From NCBI GenBank assembly GCA_026193355.1, contig JAPHTL010000167.1, positions 1 through 12,534 on the forward strand: a stretch of 12,534 nucleotides of DNA, written 5' to 3'. The notes beneath the pieces were generated by a model. The model did not search any database. It saw only the letters and a list, made by a program, of their open reading frames with translations, and was not told the DNA's origin. Shown piece after piece: positions 1-6,466 of this stretch (position 1 is its first letter; every line of letters starts with the position of its first letter). Position numbers and translations under genes: made by a program. The stretch is from Rhodospirillales bacterium (lineage in GTDB: Bacteria > Pseudomonadota > Alphaproteobacteria > Rhodospirillales > JAPHTL01).

Positions 1-338
1 CGACCCAGATAGGCTGCGGTCAAGCTCTCCGCCGTGGCGAACAAAAGGCTGCCAAAACCGCACAAGACTGCCGCGATGGCCAGAACCCGCCGCGGCCCCC
101 AGCGATCAACGATAACCCCGACCGGCAACTGCAACCCCGCATAGGCATAAAAATAAAATGCCGTAAGGTTCCCGAGGATTGCGGCGGAAACGCCGAAATC
201 CCGCATCAGGTCGCTGACCATCACACTTGGCGCGACCCTCTGAAAAAAGCCATAGCAATAGAATGCCGCGCCCAGCCCCCAGAAGATCCAGGGCAGGGCA
301 GGCGAAATCCTGTGGGGGGAGGGCTGAATTTCTCTCAC
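1..338 (-). CDS. MFS family permease, partial (3' end outside the window)
   Basis: This is the N-terminal 112 codons of a major facilitator superfamily transporter, an inner-membrane secondary carrier. Translation from the GTG at 338 gives a short polar N-terminus, then hydrophobic segments at about residues 17-36 (WIFWGLGAAFYCYGFF), 52-72 (AILGNLTAFYFYAYAGLQL) and 83-101. The loop after segment 2 carries the MFS signature VGVIVDRWGPRR (motif A, G-x-x-x-D-R-x-G-R-R). The GTG start overlaps the gntR stop codon (GTGA, 4 nt) and has GGAAGG just upstream, so it is probably translationally coupled to the regulator. The context suggests it imports the compound sensed or metabolised by the minus-strand operon; that is inference. 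The substrate cannot be read from this fragment. An ATG inside segment 1 is possible but would cut the membrane segment. Confidence 0.85.
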   Translation of the reverse strand, partial: MREIQPSPHRISPALPWIFWGLGAAFYCYGFFQRVAPSVMVSDLMRDFGVSAAILGNLTAFYFYAYAGLQLPVGVIVDRWGPRRVLAIAAVLCGFGSLLFATAESLTAAYLG

Positions 339-1090
339 CCTTCCGCTCTCACGGCAAGGGCGGCGGTGATATCGGCCTGACGCCGACGTTCCGCCTCATA
401 GCGCTCGAGGACCCATTCAAGGTGACCCTCCATGGCGCGCGCGGCGCGCTCCGGCGCCTTGTCGCGTATTGCCTCATAGACGGCGCGATGCTGGTCGAGA
501 AGGGTTTCGTCATCGACGGATTCGGAAAAAAGCCGGTATTTATGATATTCCAGCGTATCGCGGATTGTGTCCCGAATGACGTCGAAAATGTGCATGTAGA
601 TGGCGCTGTGCGTTGCGCGCGCCAGCGCAAGGTGGAAGTTGACGTCTTCCTCGACCCGGGCGCGCCCCTTGGCCTTCCCCAGCGCCTTCACCGCGCGCCC
701 CAGATCCTCGATATCCCTGGGTTCCGCATTCAAGGCGGCTCGACGCGCCGCCCAGACTTCCAGCCCCGCCCTGATTTCGGCGAGGTCATGGAGATTTTTT
801 CGGTTGGTGCGAAGCATCTGGGTCATGGCCGAATCCATGTCCTCGGCGGATGAAATCACCATCGTCCCGCCACCTTGGATGGATTCGAGGAACCCCTTGG
901 CCTTCAGCCCCTGCAATGCCGCACGGACGGATACGCGGCTGACGCCGAGGTCCTCGGCCAGTTGGCGTTCTCCGGGCAATCGTTGCCCCGGTGTCAGGTG
1001 GCCACTGGCGATCTGATCAAGGATCGCTGTCGCCACCCGATCGGATACGCGGCCGCCGGCTTGTACCATTTCCGTGCTTTCCGTTTTCAT
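335..1090 (-). CDS. GntR family transcriptional regulator, FadR subfamily (FCD domain)
   Basis: A 251-aa cytoplasmic DNA-binding regulator. Residues 14-80 form a GntR winged helix: LPGERQLAEDLGVSRVSVR (38-56) is the helix-turn-helix and ESIQGGGTMV (69-78) the wing. Residues 100-228 form an all-helical FCD ligand-binding domain. Its four usual metal ligands appear intact: D149 and H153 in EDVNFHLAL, H201 in LLDQHRAVYEAI, and H223 in MEGHLEWVL. FCD regulators of this type usually sense small carboxylates through a bound metal. The length is normal for the subfamily. The gene lies 72 nt below the exporter gene and overlaps the permease by 4 nt, so it probably controls this locus and itself in response to an organic acid. 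The ATG at 1090 has a weak GAAG upstream; an in-frame ATG at codon 8 is an alternative start. Confidence 0.93.
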   Translation of the reverse strand: MKTESTEMVQAGGRVSDRVATAILDQIASGHLTPGQRLPGERQLAEDLGVSRVSVRAALQGLKAKGFLESIQGGGTMVISSAEDMDSAMTQMLRTNRKNLHDLAEIRAGLEVWAARRAALNAEPRDIEDLGRAVKALGKAKGRARVEEDVNFHLALARATHSAIYMHIFDVIRDTIRDTLEYHKYRLFSESVDDETLLDQHRAVYEAIRDKAPERAARAMEGHLEWVLERYEAERRRQADITAALAVRAEG

Positions 1091-1106
1091 TATGACTTCA
1101 ATTCAG

Positions 1107-1120
1107 TTGTAGACCGCCAA
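1107..1120. promoter_or_regulatory. Candidate operator in front of gntR
   Basis: The 14-nt element TTGTAGACCGCCAA is an imperfect dyad (TTG...CAA ends, with a GGTCTAC core on the minus strand). It sits at the predicted transcription start of gntR. The core resembles the GGTC/GACC half-sites of FadR-type regulators, so it may be an autoregulatory site. The assignment rests on position and weak similarity only. Confidence 0.25.
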
Positions 1121-1148
1121 TCTAGCAGGCTGCCCTTTTTCCCGGCAA
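1119..1148 (-). promoter_or_regulatory. Candidate sigma70 promoter of gntR-MFS
   Basis: On the minus strand, TTGCCG (1148-1143) is separated by 18 nt from TAGATT (1124-1119), giving a predicted start near 1112 and a leader of about 20 nt. It lies in the only real gap of the minus-strand run, so gntR and the permease may be transcribed apart from the upstream enzyme genes. Confidence 0.35.
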
Positions 1149-1162
1149 GCTTTGCGATCCAT

Positions 1163-2065
1163 CTACCCGGATGGCCGGCGACTGCCGCGACGGGCAAGAA
1201 AGATGCCAAACAGGATCACGGCGGCCCCGGTCGCCTGCAACGTTCCCAGTGCCTCATCAAAAAGAAACCAGGCCAGAACCGCCGCGATGGCGGGTTGCAG
1301 CATCAGCGCCACGGATGAAAAGGCTGCCGGCAGATGCGCCAGGGCATAGGCGATCAGGCCTTGACCGCCGATATGGGAAACCAGGGCTAGTGCAACCAGA
1401 ATGCCCCACCCGACCGCTGTCGTGGCGACAAGGCTTTCCCCCGACACCAGCGCCACCGGCAACAGCGCCACACAGGTGGCCAGGCCGCTCCACAACATCA
1501 CCGTGGCGGTGGAAAACCGGCCGCGCAGACGCCCGACCGCCACCAGATAGGCCGCATAGAAGACAGCGGAAACAAGACCCAGCGCATCGCCGAGAACATG
1601 ATCCATCGACAGGGCGAAGCTGCCGCTCATCAAAAGAATGGCCCCGACCATCGCCAGTCCCATGCCCAGCAGGAAGGTCCGGCTGAAACGCAGGGCGAAC
1701 AGAAGAAACCCGCCGAGCGTCACGAAAATCGGGGCAAAGTTCGCCAGCAACGTCGCGTTGGCGACACTCGTCAGCTTGATCGACCAGTGCCAGAATGACA
1801 GATCCCCGGCGAAAAACAGACCGGCCAGCGCCAGCTTCGCGTAATCGGCCGCACTGGCGGGGCGTTGGCCGGCCGCCCCACCATCTGGTTCGGCCATCAT
1901 CCAGATCAACATCGCTGGCAGCGCGAAGAAAAGGCGGTAGAAGGCGGTCGCCGAAGGCCCCAGTTCGCTGAGCCGCACAAAGATAGGGGCAAAGGCTATC
2001 CCCACCGCGCCGCACAGCAGGGCGATAAGGGCAATCCGCTGGGCGCGGGCGATGGCAGGCGTCAT
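1163..2065 (-). CDS. DMT superfamily transporter, two EamA domains
   Basis: A 300-aa polytopic inner-membrane protein with about ten hydrophobic segments in two tandem EamA repeats (roughly residues 12-140 and 158-290). The N-terminal repeat has the typical AFAPIFVRLSELGPSATAFYR stretch and the first half also contains ANATLLANFAPIFV. The tail is basic (ARRGSRRPSG). This family mostly exports metabolites, amino acids among them, though importers exist. The ATG overlaps the carbamate kinase stop codon by 4 nt (ATGA), so it is translationally coupled to arcC and probably moves a substrate or product of the pathway. Size and topology are normal. The direction of transport and the substrate are not evident. 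Confidence 0.93.
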   Translation of the reverse strand: MTPAIARAQRIALIALLCGAVGIAFAPIFVRLSELGPSATAFYRLFFALPAMLIWMMAEPDGGAAGQRPASAADYAKLALAGLFFAGDLSFWHWSIKLTSVANATLLANFAPIFVTLGGFLLFALRFSRTFLLGMGLAMVGAILLMSGSFALSMDHVLGDALGLVSAVFYAAYLVAVGRLRGRFSTATVMLWSGLATCVALLPVALVSGESLVATTAVGWGILVALALVSHIGGQGLIAYALAHLPAAFSSVALMLQPAIAAVLAWFLFDEALGTLQATGAAVILFGIFLARRGSRRPSG

Positions 2066-3009
2066 GGGGCGTATTCTTTCGCGTCGTATTCTTCAAATTC
2101 GTTGCGGCCCGGCGTGATCCTTGTTCCCTCGCGGCCCTCCAGAATGGCCATTGCGCTGGTCAGCCTGCCAATCCCGGCCACACCCCGCGTCGCTTCGACA
2201 AAGGCGCAAGCGGCGGCCACCTTCGGCCCCATCGATCCTTCCGCAAAATCATGCCTGCGCATCATGTCAGGCGATGCACGTCGCACCAATCGCGCCTCTG
2301 GCGTGTTCCAGCCCGTCCATACACCATGGACATCGGTCAGTAAAACCAGCGCATCGGCATTCAGCTTCACTGCCAGCAGGGCGGCCGACAGATCCTTGTC
2401 CACCACCGCTTCGACGCCATTGATCGCACCATCATCCCCCACGGCGACCGGTATACCACCGCCGCCACTGCAGATGACCACGGTTTCTGAAAGGACGAGA
2501 AGCTGGATCGTGTTGATTTCCAGAATTTCCCGGGGATAGGGCGATGCGACGACTCGCCGCCACGAATCGCCATCCTGCGCCATGGTCCAGCCTCTCTCCC
2601 GCCCGATCTCTGTTGCGCGGGCGGCGTCATAGAACGGACCGATCGGCTTTGTCGGGTGGGCGAAGGCGGGATCATCAAGGTCAACCCGGACCTGGGTCAG
2701 AAGGGTGGCGATATTCCTGCCGGGGAGGACATTGCGCAACTCCTGCTCCAGCACATAGCCGATCATGCCTTCGCTTTCAGCGCCCAGAACATCAAGCGGA
2801 TAGGGGCTGAGGGCGTCGAGCGCCGCAGCCTGTATCGCCAGCAACCCTACCTGCGGCCCGTTCCCGTGTGTAACGACAATGGTGTGCGCCCGCGCCATTT
2901 CGGCGATTGAATGCGCAGCAACCTCGATATTGCGTCGCTGCACAGCCGCCTCGGGCAGTTCATCCCGCTGCAAAATCGCGTTACCGCCAAGCGCCACGAC
3001 CACAAGCAT
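2062..3009 (-). CDS. arcC: Carbamate kinase
   Basis: A 315-aa cytoplasmic amino-acid-kinase-fold enzyme interconverting ATP + carbamate with ADP + carbamoyl phosphate. Visible motifs are GGNA (8-11), THGNGPQVG (47-55), SGGGGIPV (181-188), DKD (204-206), LLTDVHGVW (223-231) and GSMGPKV with K263. All are characteristic of carbamate kinases, and the length matches the usual 310-315 aa. In fermentative arginine deiminase or purine and allantoin degradation it makes ATP from carbamoyl phosphate. No arcA, arcB or other carbamoyltransferase lies within the window, so the source of carbamoyl phosphate is unclear. The ATG overlaps the upstream stop codon by one base (TGATG) and has a GGGGGACG ribosome site inside the upstream gene. 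It is followed directly by the DMT transporter. Confidence 0.96.
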   Translation of the reverse strand: MLVVVALGGNAILQRDELPEAAVQRRNIEVAAHSIAEMARAHTIVVTHGNGPQVGLLAIQAAALDALSPYPLDVLGAESEGMIGYVLEQELRNVLPGRNIATLLTQVRVDLDDPAFAHPTKPIGPFYDAARATEIGRERGWTMAQDGDSWRRVVASPYPREILEINTIQLLVLSETVVICSGGGGIPVAVGDDGAINGVEAVVDKDLSAALLAVKLNADALVLLTDVHGVWTGWNTPEARLVRRASPDMMRRHDFAEGSMGPKVAAACAFVEATRGVAGIGRLTSAMAILEGREGTRITPGRNEFEEYDAKEYAP

Positions 3010-4355
3010 CAGCAGGCGTCCCCCGATCCATCCAGAAAACGATCGAGGATGTCCCCCAGCGAAGGGTCGGCGCCGTCCTCAAACGCATAACGAGCCCGGA
3101 CCACCGGCATGTCCAGATCAAGGAGAGTCGCCAGATCGATGGGGGTGGCGGCCACCACGACGTCGGCTGCGGATCGAACGATCGTTTCGCGAAGGGCGGC
3201 CCGCTGCGCTGCGCCGTATCCCATCGCCGGAAGCACGGCGCCGATATGGGGCCATTCGTCGAAAACGGCGCGAATGGCGGGCGGCGCCGAAGACCGGGGA
3301 TCAATCAGCCGCACACCGGGGCAGCTGACGGCCGCAACGTACCCTGCGCCGTAGCCCATGCCGCCATGGGTTATCGTCGGGCCGTCCTCGACCACCAGTA
3401 CGGATTTTCCCGCAACCGCCCCGGGATCGTCGAGCAGGACAGGGGACGCAGCCTTGACCAGCGGCGCATCCGGGTTGACAACGCGGATCGCCGATGACGC
3501 CCGCGCCACGTCCTCCGCGGACGCTGCGCGAACCTTGTTGAGCACCACAACATCGGCCATCCGCAGAACCGCTTCGCCCGGATGATGTGTATCCATCTGA
3601 TCGGGGCGCAGTGCATCCGTGACAACCACATGCAGGTCAGGGTGCAGGAAGGGAAAGTCGTTGTTTCCGCCATCCCAGACGATGATATCGGACTCGTCCT
3701 CCGCCTGCGCCAGGATGGCGCCGTAATCGACACCGGCAAAGACGACACTGCCTGCCTCGATATGCGGCTCGTATTCCTCGCGCTCCTCGATGGTGCAGTC
3801 CGCAGCCCCCAGGTCGGCAACCGAAGCGAATCGCTGAACGCCCTGCCTTTCGAGATCGCCATAGGGCATCGGATGGCGCAGAACACCGACCCGCAACCCA
3901 CGATCAGCCAGACGCCGCGACAGCCAGCGTGCCGTCTGCGATTTTCCGCACCCCGTCCGCACGGCCGAGACGGCCACCACCGGCACACGTGCGCGAAGCA
4001 TCGTGCTTTCCGGGCCAAGCAGCAGGAAGTTGGCCCCGGCGGCGAGTGCGCGGGAAGCCAGATGCATGACGGATGCATGGGGAATGTCGCTGTAGGCGAA
4101 CACCACCTGCGAAACCCCTTTTTCACGGCACAGCATTTCCAGATCATCTTCAGGCACAATGACGATGCCGTCGGGATAATGGACCCCGGCCAGAGCCGGC
4201 GGATAGAGGCGCCCGGAAATTCCCGGGATCTGGGCAGCGGTGAAGGCGACAACCTCGACGGAGGGATCGCCTCTGTAAACCATGTTGAAGTTGTGGAAGT
4301 CGCGACCGGCGGCGCCCATTATGGCGATACGTCGACGCGTTCCCTGAGCCTTCAT
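3009..4355 (-). CDS. Cyclic 2,3-diphosphoglycerate synthetase-like NTPase (CpgS/COG2403 type)
   Basis: A 448-aa protein resembling archaeal cyclic 2,3-diphosphoglycerate synthetase, which closes 2,3-diphosphoglycerate into an intramolecular phosphoanhydride with ATP. The length matches the roughly 460-aa archaeal enzyme. Residues 8-24 form a Rossmann-like start (RRIAIMGAAGRDFHNFN). A P-loop-like element AVRTGCGKSQT spans 131-141 (K138, S139). DGGNNDFPF (228-236) looks like the acidic catalytic strand, and LNKV (272-275) is G4-like. The frame stays open upstream to 5003, but that part is antisense to a well-supported gene; I chose the ATG at 4355 because the conserved fold starts directly after it and GGAA precedes it. 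The product in a bacterium without known cyclic DPG use is uncertain. Tight coupling to carbamate kinase suggests an acyl- or carbamoyl-phosphate-linked step. Confidence 0.85.
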   Translation of the reverse strand: MKAQGTRRRIAIMGAAGRDFHNFNMVYRGDPSVEVVAFTAAQIPGISGRLYPPALAGVHYPDGIVIVPEDDLEMLCREKGVSQVVFAYSDIPHASVMHLASRALAAGANFLLLGPESTMLRARVPVVAVSAVRTGCGKSQTARWLSRRLADRGLRVGVLRHPMPYGDLERQGVQRFASVADLGAADCTIEEREEYEPHIEAGSVVFAGVDYGAILAQAEDESDIIVWDGGNNDFPFLHPDLHVVVTDALRPDQMDTHHPGEAVLRMADVVVLNKVRAASAEDVARASSAIRVVNPDAPLVKAASPVLLDDPGAVAGKSVLVVEDGPTITHGGMGYGAGYVAAVSCPGVRLIDPRSSAPPAIRAVFDEWPHIGAVLPAMGYGAAQRAALRETIVRSAADVVVAATPIDLATLLDLDMPVVRARYAFEDGADPSLGDILDRFLDGSGDAC

Positions 4356-4484
4356 TTTCCGTACGCCTGTCAAATATCCGTTGAGGACCAGACTAGCGCC
4401 CGCTGCGGAACAACCACAAGCGGCAGGACCTGCGGCATGCCTTTTTTGTTCCGGCGGCATGGCGGTCAGCGCTACACTATCTCC
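4356..4484. promoter_or_regulatory. Divergent intergenic region between the cDPG synthetase-like gene and the amidohydrolase
   Basis: This 129-nt gap must hold the promoters for both outward-facing operons. On the plus strand TACACT (4473-4478) is a fair -10, only 6 nt before the ATG at 4485, with a poor -35 (TTCCGG, 4449-4454). On the minus strand TAGTCT (4397-4392) with TTGTGG 18 nt upstream is a weak candidate. The palindrome GGCATGCC lies at 4434-4441, next to a GCAGG-A-CCTGC dyad at 4423-4433. Either could be an operator; neither matches a site I can name. Confidence 0.35.
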
Positions 4485-5318
4485 ATGCCTGATATCGTTT
4501 CCACACCGCCAATGCCCCCTTCCCGCCCCCAGGGCGCGTCGGGGCTGCTCGGCCCAAATGACCCCCCCGTCTACGAGATCTTCAATCCAGGCGGCGATAC
4601 GCCGTTGCTGCTGCTCTGCGATCATGCGAGCAACGTGGTTCCGGCATCCCTTGACCAATTGGGTCTGGATGATGCGACCTTCGAACGCCACGTCGCCTAC
4701 GATATTGGCGCAGCCGCCCTGACCCGTATCCTTTCCGAACGGCTGAACGCGCCAGCATTGCTGAGCGGCTATTCGCGGCTGGTGATCGACGTCAATCGCC
4801 AGCCGGGCGACCCAGGCTCCATCCCGGAGGTCAGCGACGACATCGAAATCCCCGGCAACAAGGGACTGAGTGAGGTCCAGAAAGTGGAGCGCGCCGAGGT
4901 GTTTCACTGGCCCTATCACCATGCCATCACGAATGCCGTCGGCCACCTCTGGGCCATGGGAAAACCGCCCGCCGTGTTCTCGATTCACAGTTTCACCCCG
5001 CATATGTCGGGCGAACGCCGACCGTGGGATGCGGGGGTGCTATGGAATCGCGACCCCCGGATCGCCGTACCGATGATCAATTTCCTGCGCCAGAACGAGC
5101 ATCTGGTCATTGGTGACAACGAACCCTATTCGGGCAAGGAAATCGCTTATTCCATCGACCAGCATGCCGGCACATCCGGTCTGCCCAACTGCGCCATAGA
5201 AATCCGGCAGGATCTTGTGGCGACGGAGAACGGCATCGGTGAATGGGCGGACCACATGACCGCAGCCCTGAAAAGCATCCTGTCCATGGACACCTTGTTC
5301 GAAGTGGAGCATTTCTGA
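4485..5318 (+). CDS. N-formylglutamate amidohydrolase family protein (COG3931 type)
   Basis: A 277-aa predicted hydrolase of the N-formylglutamate amidohydrolase fold (PF05013), a metal-dependent family that cleaves the formyl amide of N-formyl-L-glutamate in histidine degradation. Motifs seen are LLLLCDHASNVVP (41-53), YDIGA (72-76), SRLVIDVNR (97-105), SIHSFTP (166-172) and CAIEIRQD near the C-terminus. No hut genes are nearby and this branch is usually only 'predicted', so the true substrate may be another N-acyl or glutamyl amide. The frame is open far upstream, but that part is antisense to the cDPG synthetase-like gene. ATG 4485 was chosen by position. It lacks a clear ribosome site, and ATG 4434-4440 or ATG 4512 remain possible. 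The stop is one base before the downstream ligase ATG. Confidence 0.88.
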   Translation: MPDIVSTPPMPPSRPQGASGLLGPNDPPVYEIFNPGGDTPLLLLCDHASNVVPASLDQLGLDDATFERHVAYDIGAAALTRILSERLNAPALLSGYSRLVIDVNRQPGDPGSIPEVSDDIEIPGNKGLSEVQKVERAEVFHWPYHHAITNAVGHLWAMGKPPAVFSIHSFTPHMSGERRPWDAGVLWNRDPRIAVPMINFLRQNEHLVIGDNEPYSGKEIAYSIDQHAGTSGLPNCAIEIRQDLVATENGIGEWADHMTAALKSILSMDTLFEVEHF

Positions 5319-5319
5319 A

Positions 5320-6456
5320 ATGCCATTCAGGGAACCTTCTTGGACGGTCGGAATCGAAGAGGAATACCTTCTCGTCGACCGCGAAACGCGCGACGTCATC
5401 AAGGACGCGCCACCCGACCTGATGACCGCGCTGAACGACATCGCACAGGACCTTGTCCGTCCTGAATTCCTGACATCGCAGGTTGAGGTCGGCACCCAGG
5501 TCAGCCAAACCATCGGCGAGGCCCGCGCAGACCTCGCCCGCCTTCGCAAGGTCGTCGCCGAAGTGGCGGGGCGCTACGGACTGGCGCCGATTGCCGCATC
5601 AACCCATCCTTTTGGTCAGTGGCAGGGCCAGAAGCACACAAACAAGGATCGCTACAACAACCTTGCCCGCGACATGCAAGCGGTGGCCCGACGGCTGCTT
5701 ATCTGCGGCATGCATGTCCATGTCGGCATTGAAAGCGAAGAACTCCGCATCGACCTGATGAATCAGGCGTCCTATTTCCTGCCCCACCTGCTGGCCCTCA
5801 GCACGTCATCGCCGTTCTGGCGCGGAGAGGTCACCGGATTGAAGTCCTACCGGCTCAGCGTTTTCGACGAGGTTCCCCGGACCGGCCTGCCGGAACAATT
5901 CGAATCCTACGCCGAGTTCAAGCGCCACGTTGACGTGCTGGTGCGCGCCGGGTTGATCGAAGACGCTTCCATGATGTGGTGGGACATCCGACCCAGCGCC
6001 AAGTTTCCAACACTGGAAATGCGCATCACCGACGTCTGCACGAACATTGACGACGCAGCCAGCATTGCAGGGATCTACGTCTGCATACTCCGCATGCTGT
6101 ATCGCCTGCGCCGGAACAATCAGCGCTGGCGGAAGTACGCCCGGATGCTGATCGACGAAAATCGCTGGCGGGCGCAACGCTACGGCCTGGACGAAGGACT
6201 TGTCGATTTTGGCAAGGGCGCCGTTATTCCCTGCACGAATTTGCTCGACGAACTGCTGGACATGATTGCGGATGACGCAGATGCGCTGGGCTGTACGGAA
6301 GAGATTTTCAATGCGCGCGATATCGCAAGGCGAGGCACCAGCGCACATCGCCAGATTGCCACATATGAAAAATCAATCGCCGAGGAAAAGTCCCCGGAAG
6401 AAGCCTTGCGCGACGTTGTCGACATGCTGATCGAAGAAACGGTCAGGGGTCTTTGA
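5320..6456 (+). CDS. Carboxylate-amine ligase, YbdK/GCS2 family (glutamate-cysteine ligase type 2)
   Basis: A 378-aa cytoplasmic ATP-dependent ligase that joins a carboxylate, typically the gamma-carboxyl of glutamate, to an amine. Visible motifs are TVGIEEEYLLVD (9-20), SQVEVGT (53-59), AASTHPFGQW (92-101), CGMHVHVGI (129-137), and MMWWDIRPSAKFPTLEMRITD (219 onward), whose acidic and basic residues fit the ATP/metal site. The length is normal for the family. E. coli YbdK shows only weak glutamate-cysteine ligase activity and actinobacterial EgtA belongs to the same superfamily, so the substrate cannot be fixed by homology. It starts one base after the amidohydrolase stop (TGAAATG), with GGAG inside the upstream gene, so the two are co-translated. 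It ends 10 nt from the convergent regulator and no terminator hairpin is visible. Confidence 0.92.
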   Translation: MPFREPSWTVGIEEEYLLVDRETRDVIKDAPPDLMTALNDIAQDLVRPEFLTSQVEVGTQVSQTIGEARADLARLRKVVAEVAGRYGLAPIAASTHPFGQWQGQKHTNKDRYNNLARDMQAVARRLLICGMHVHVGIESEELRIDLMNQASYFLPHLLALSTSSPFWRGEVTGLKSYRLSVFDEVPRTGLPEQFESYAEFKRHVDVLVRAGLIEDASMMWWDIRPSAKFPTLEMRITDVCTNIDDAASIAGIYVCILRMLYRLRRNNQRWRKYARMLIDENRWRAQRYGLDEGLVDFGKGAVIPCTNLLDELLDMIADDADALGCTEEIFNARDIARRGTSAHRQIATYEKSIAEEKSPEEALRDVVDMLIEETVRGL

Positions 6457-6466
6457 TCTTGCCGGG

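Noticed and set aside
3582..4484. N-terminal extension of the amidohydrolase by 301 codons on the plus strand
   Set aside because: It is antisense to the cDPG synthetase-like gene and shows no conserved motif; long antisense frames are common in GC-rich DNA.
4356..5003. N-terminal extension of the cDPG synthetase-like protein by 216 codons on the minus strand
   Set aside because: It is antisense to the well-supported amidohydrolase gene, its residues resemble no fold, and the conserved protein begins at the ATG at 4355 with a ribosome site.
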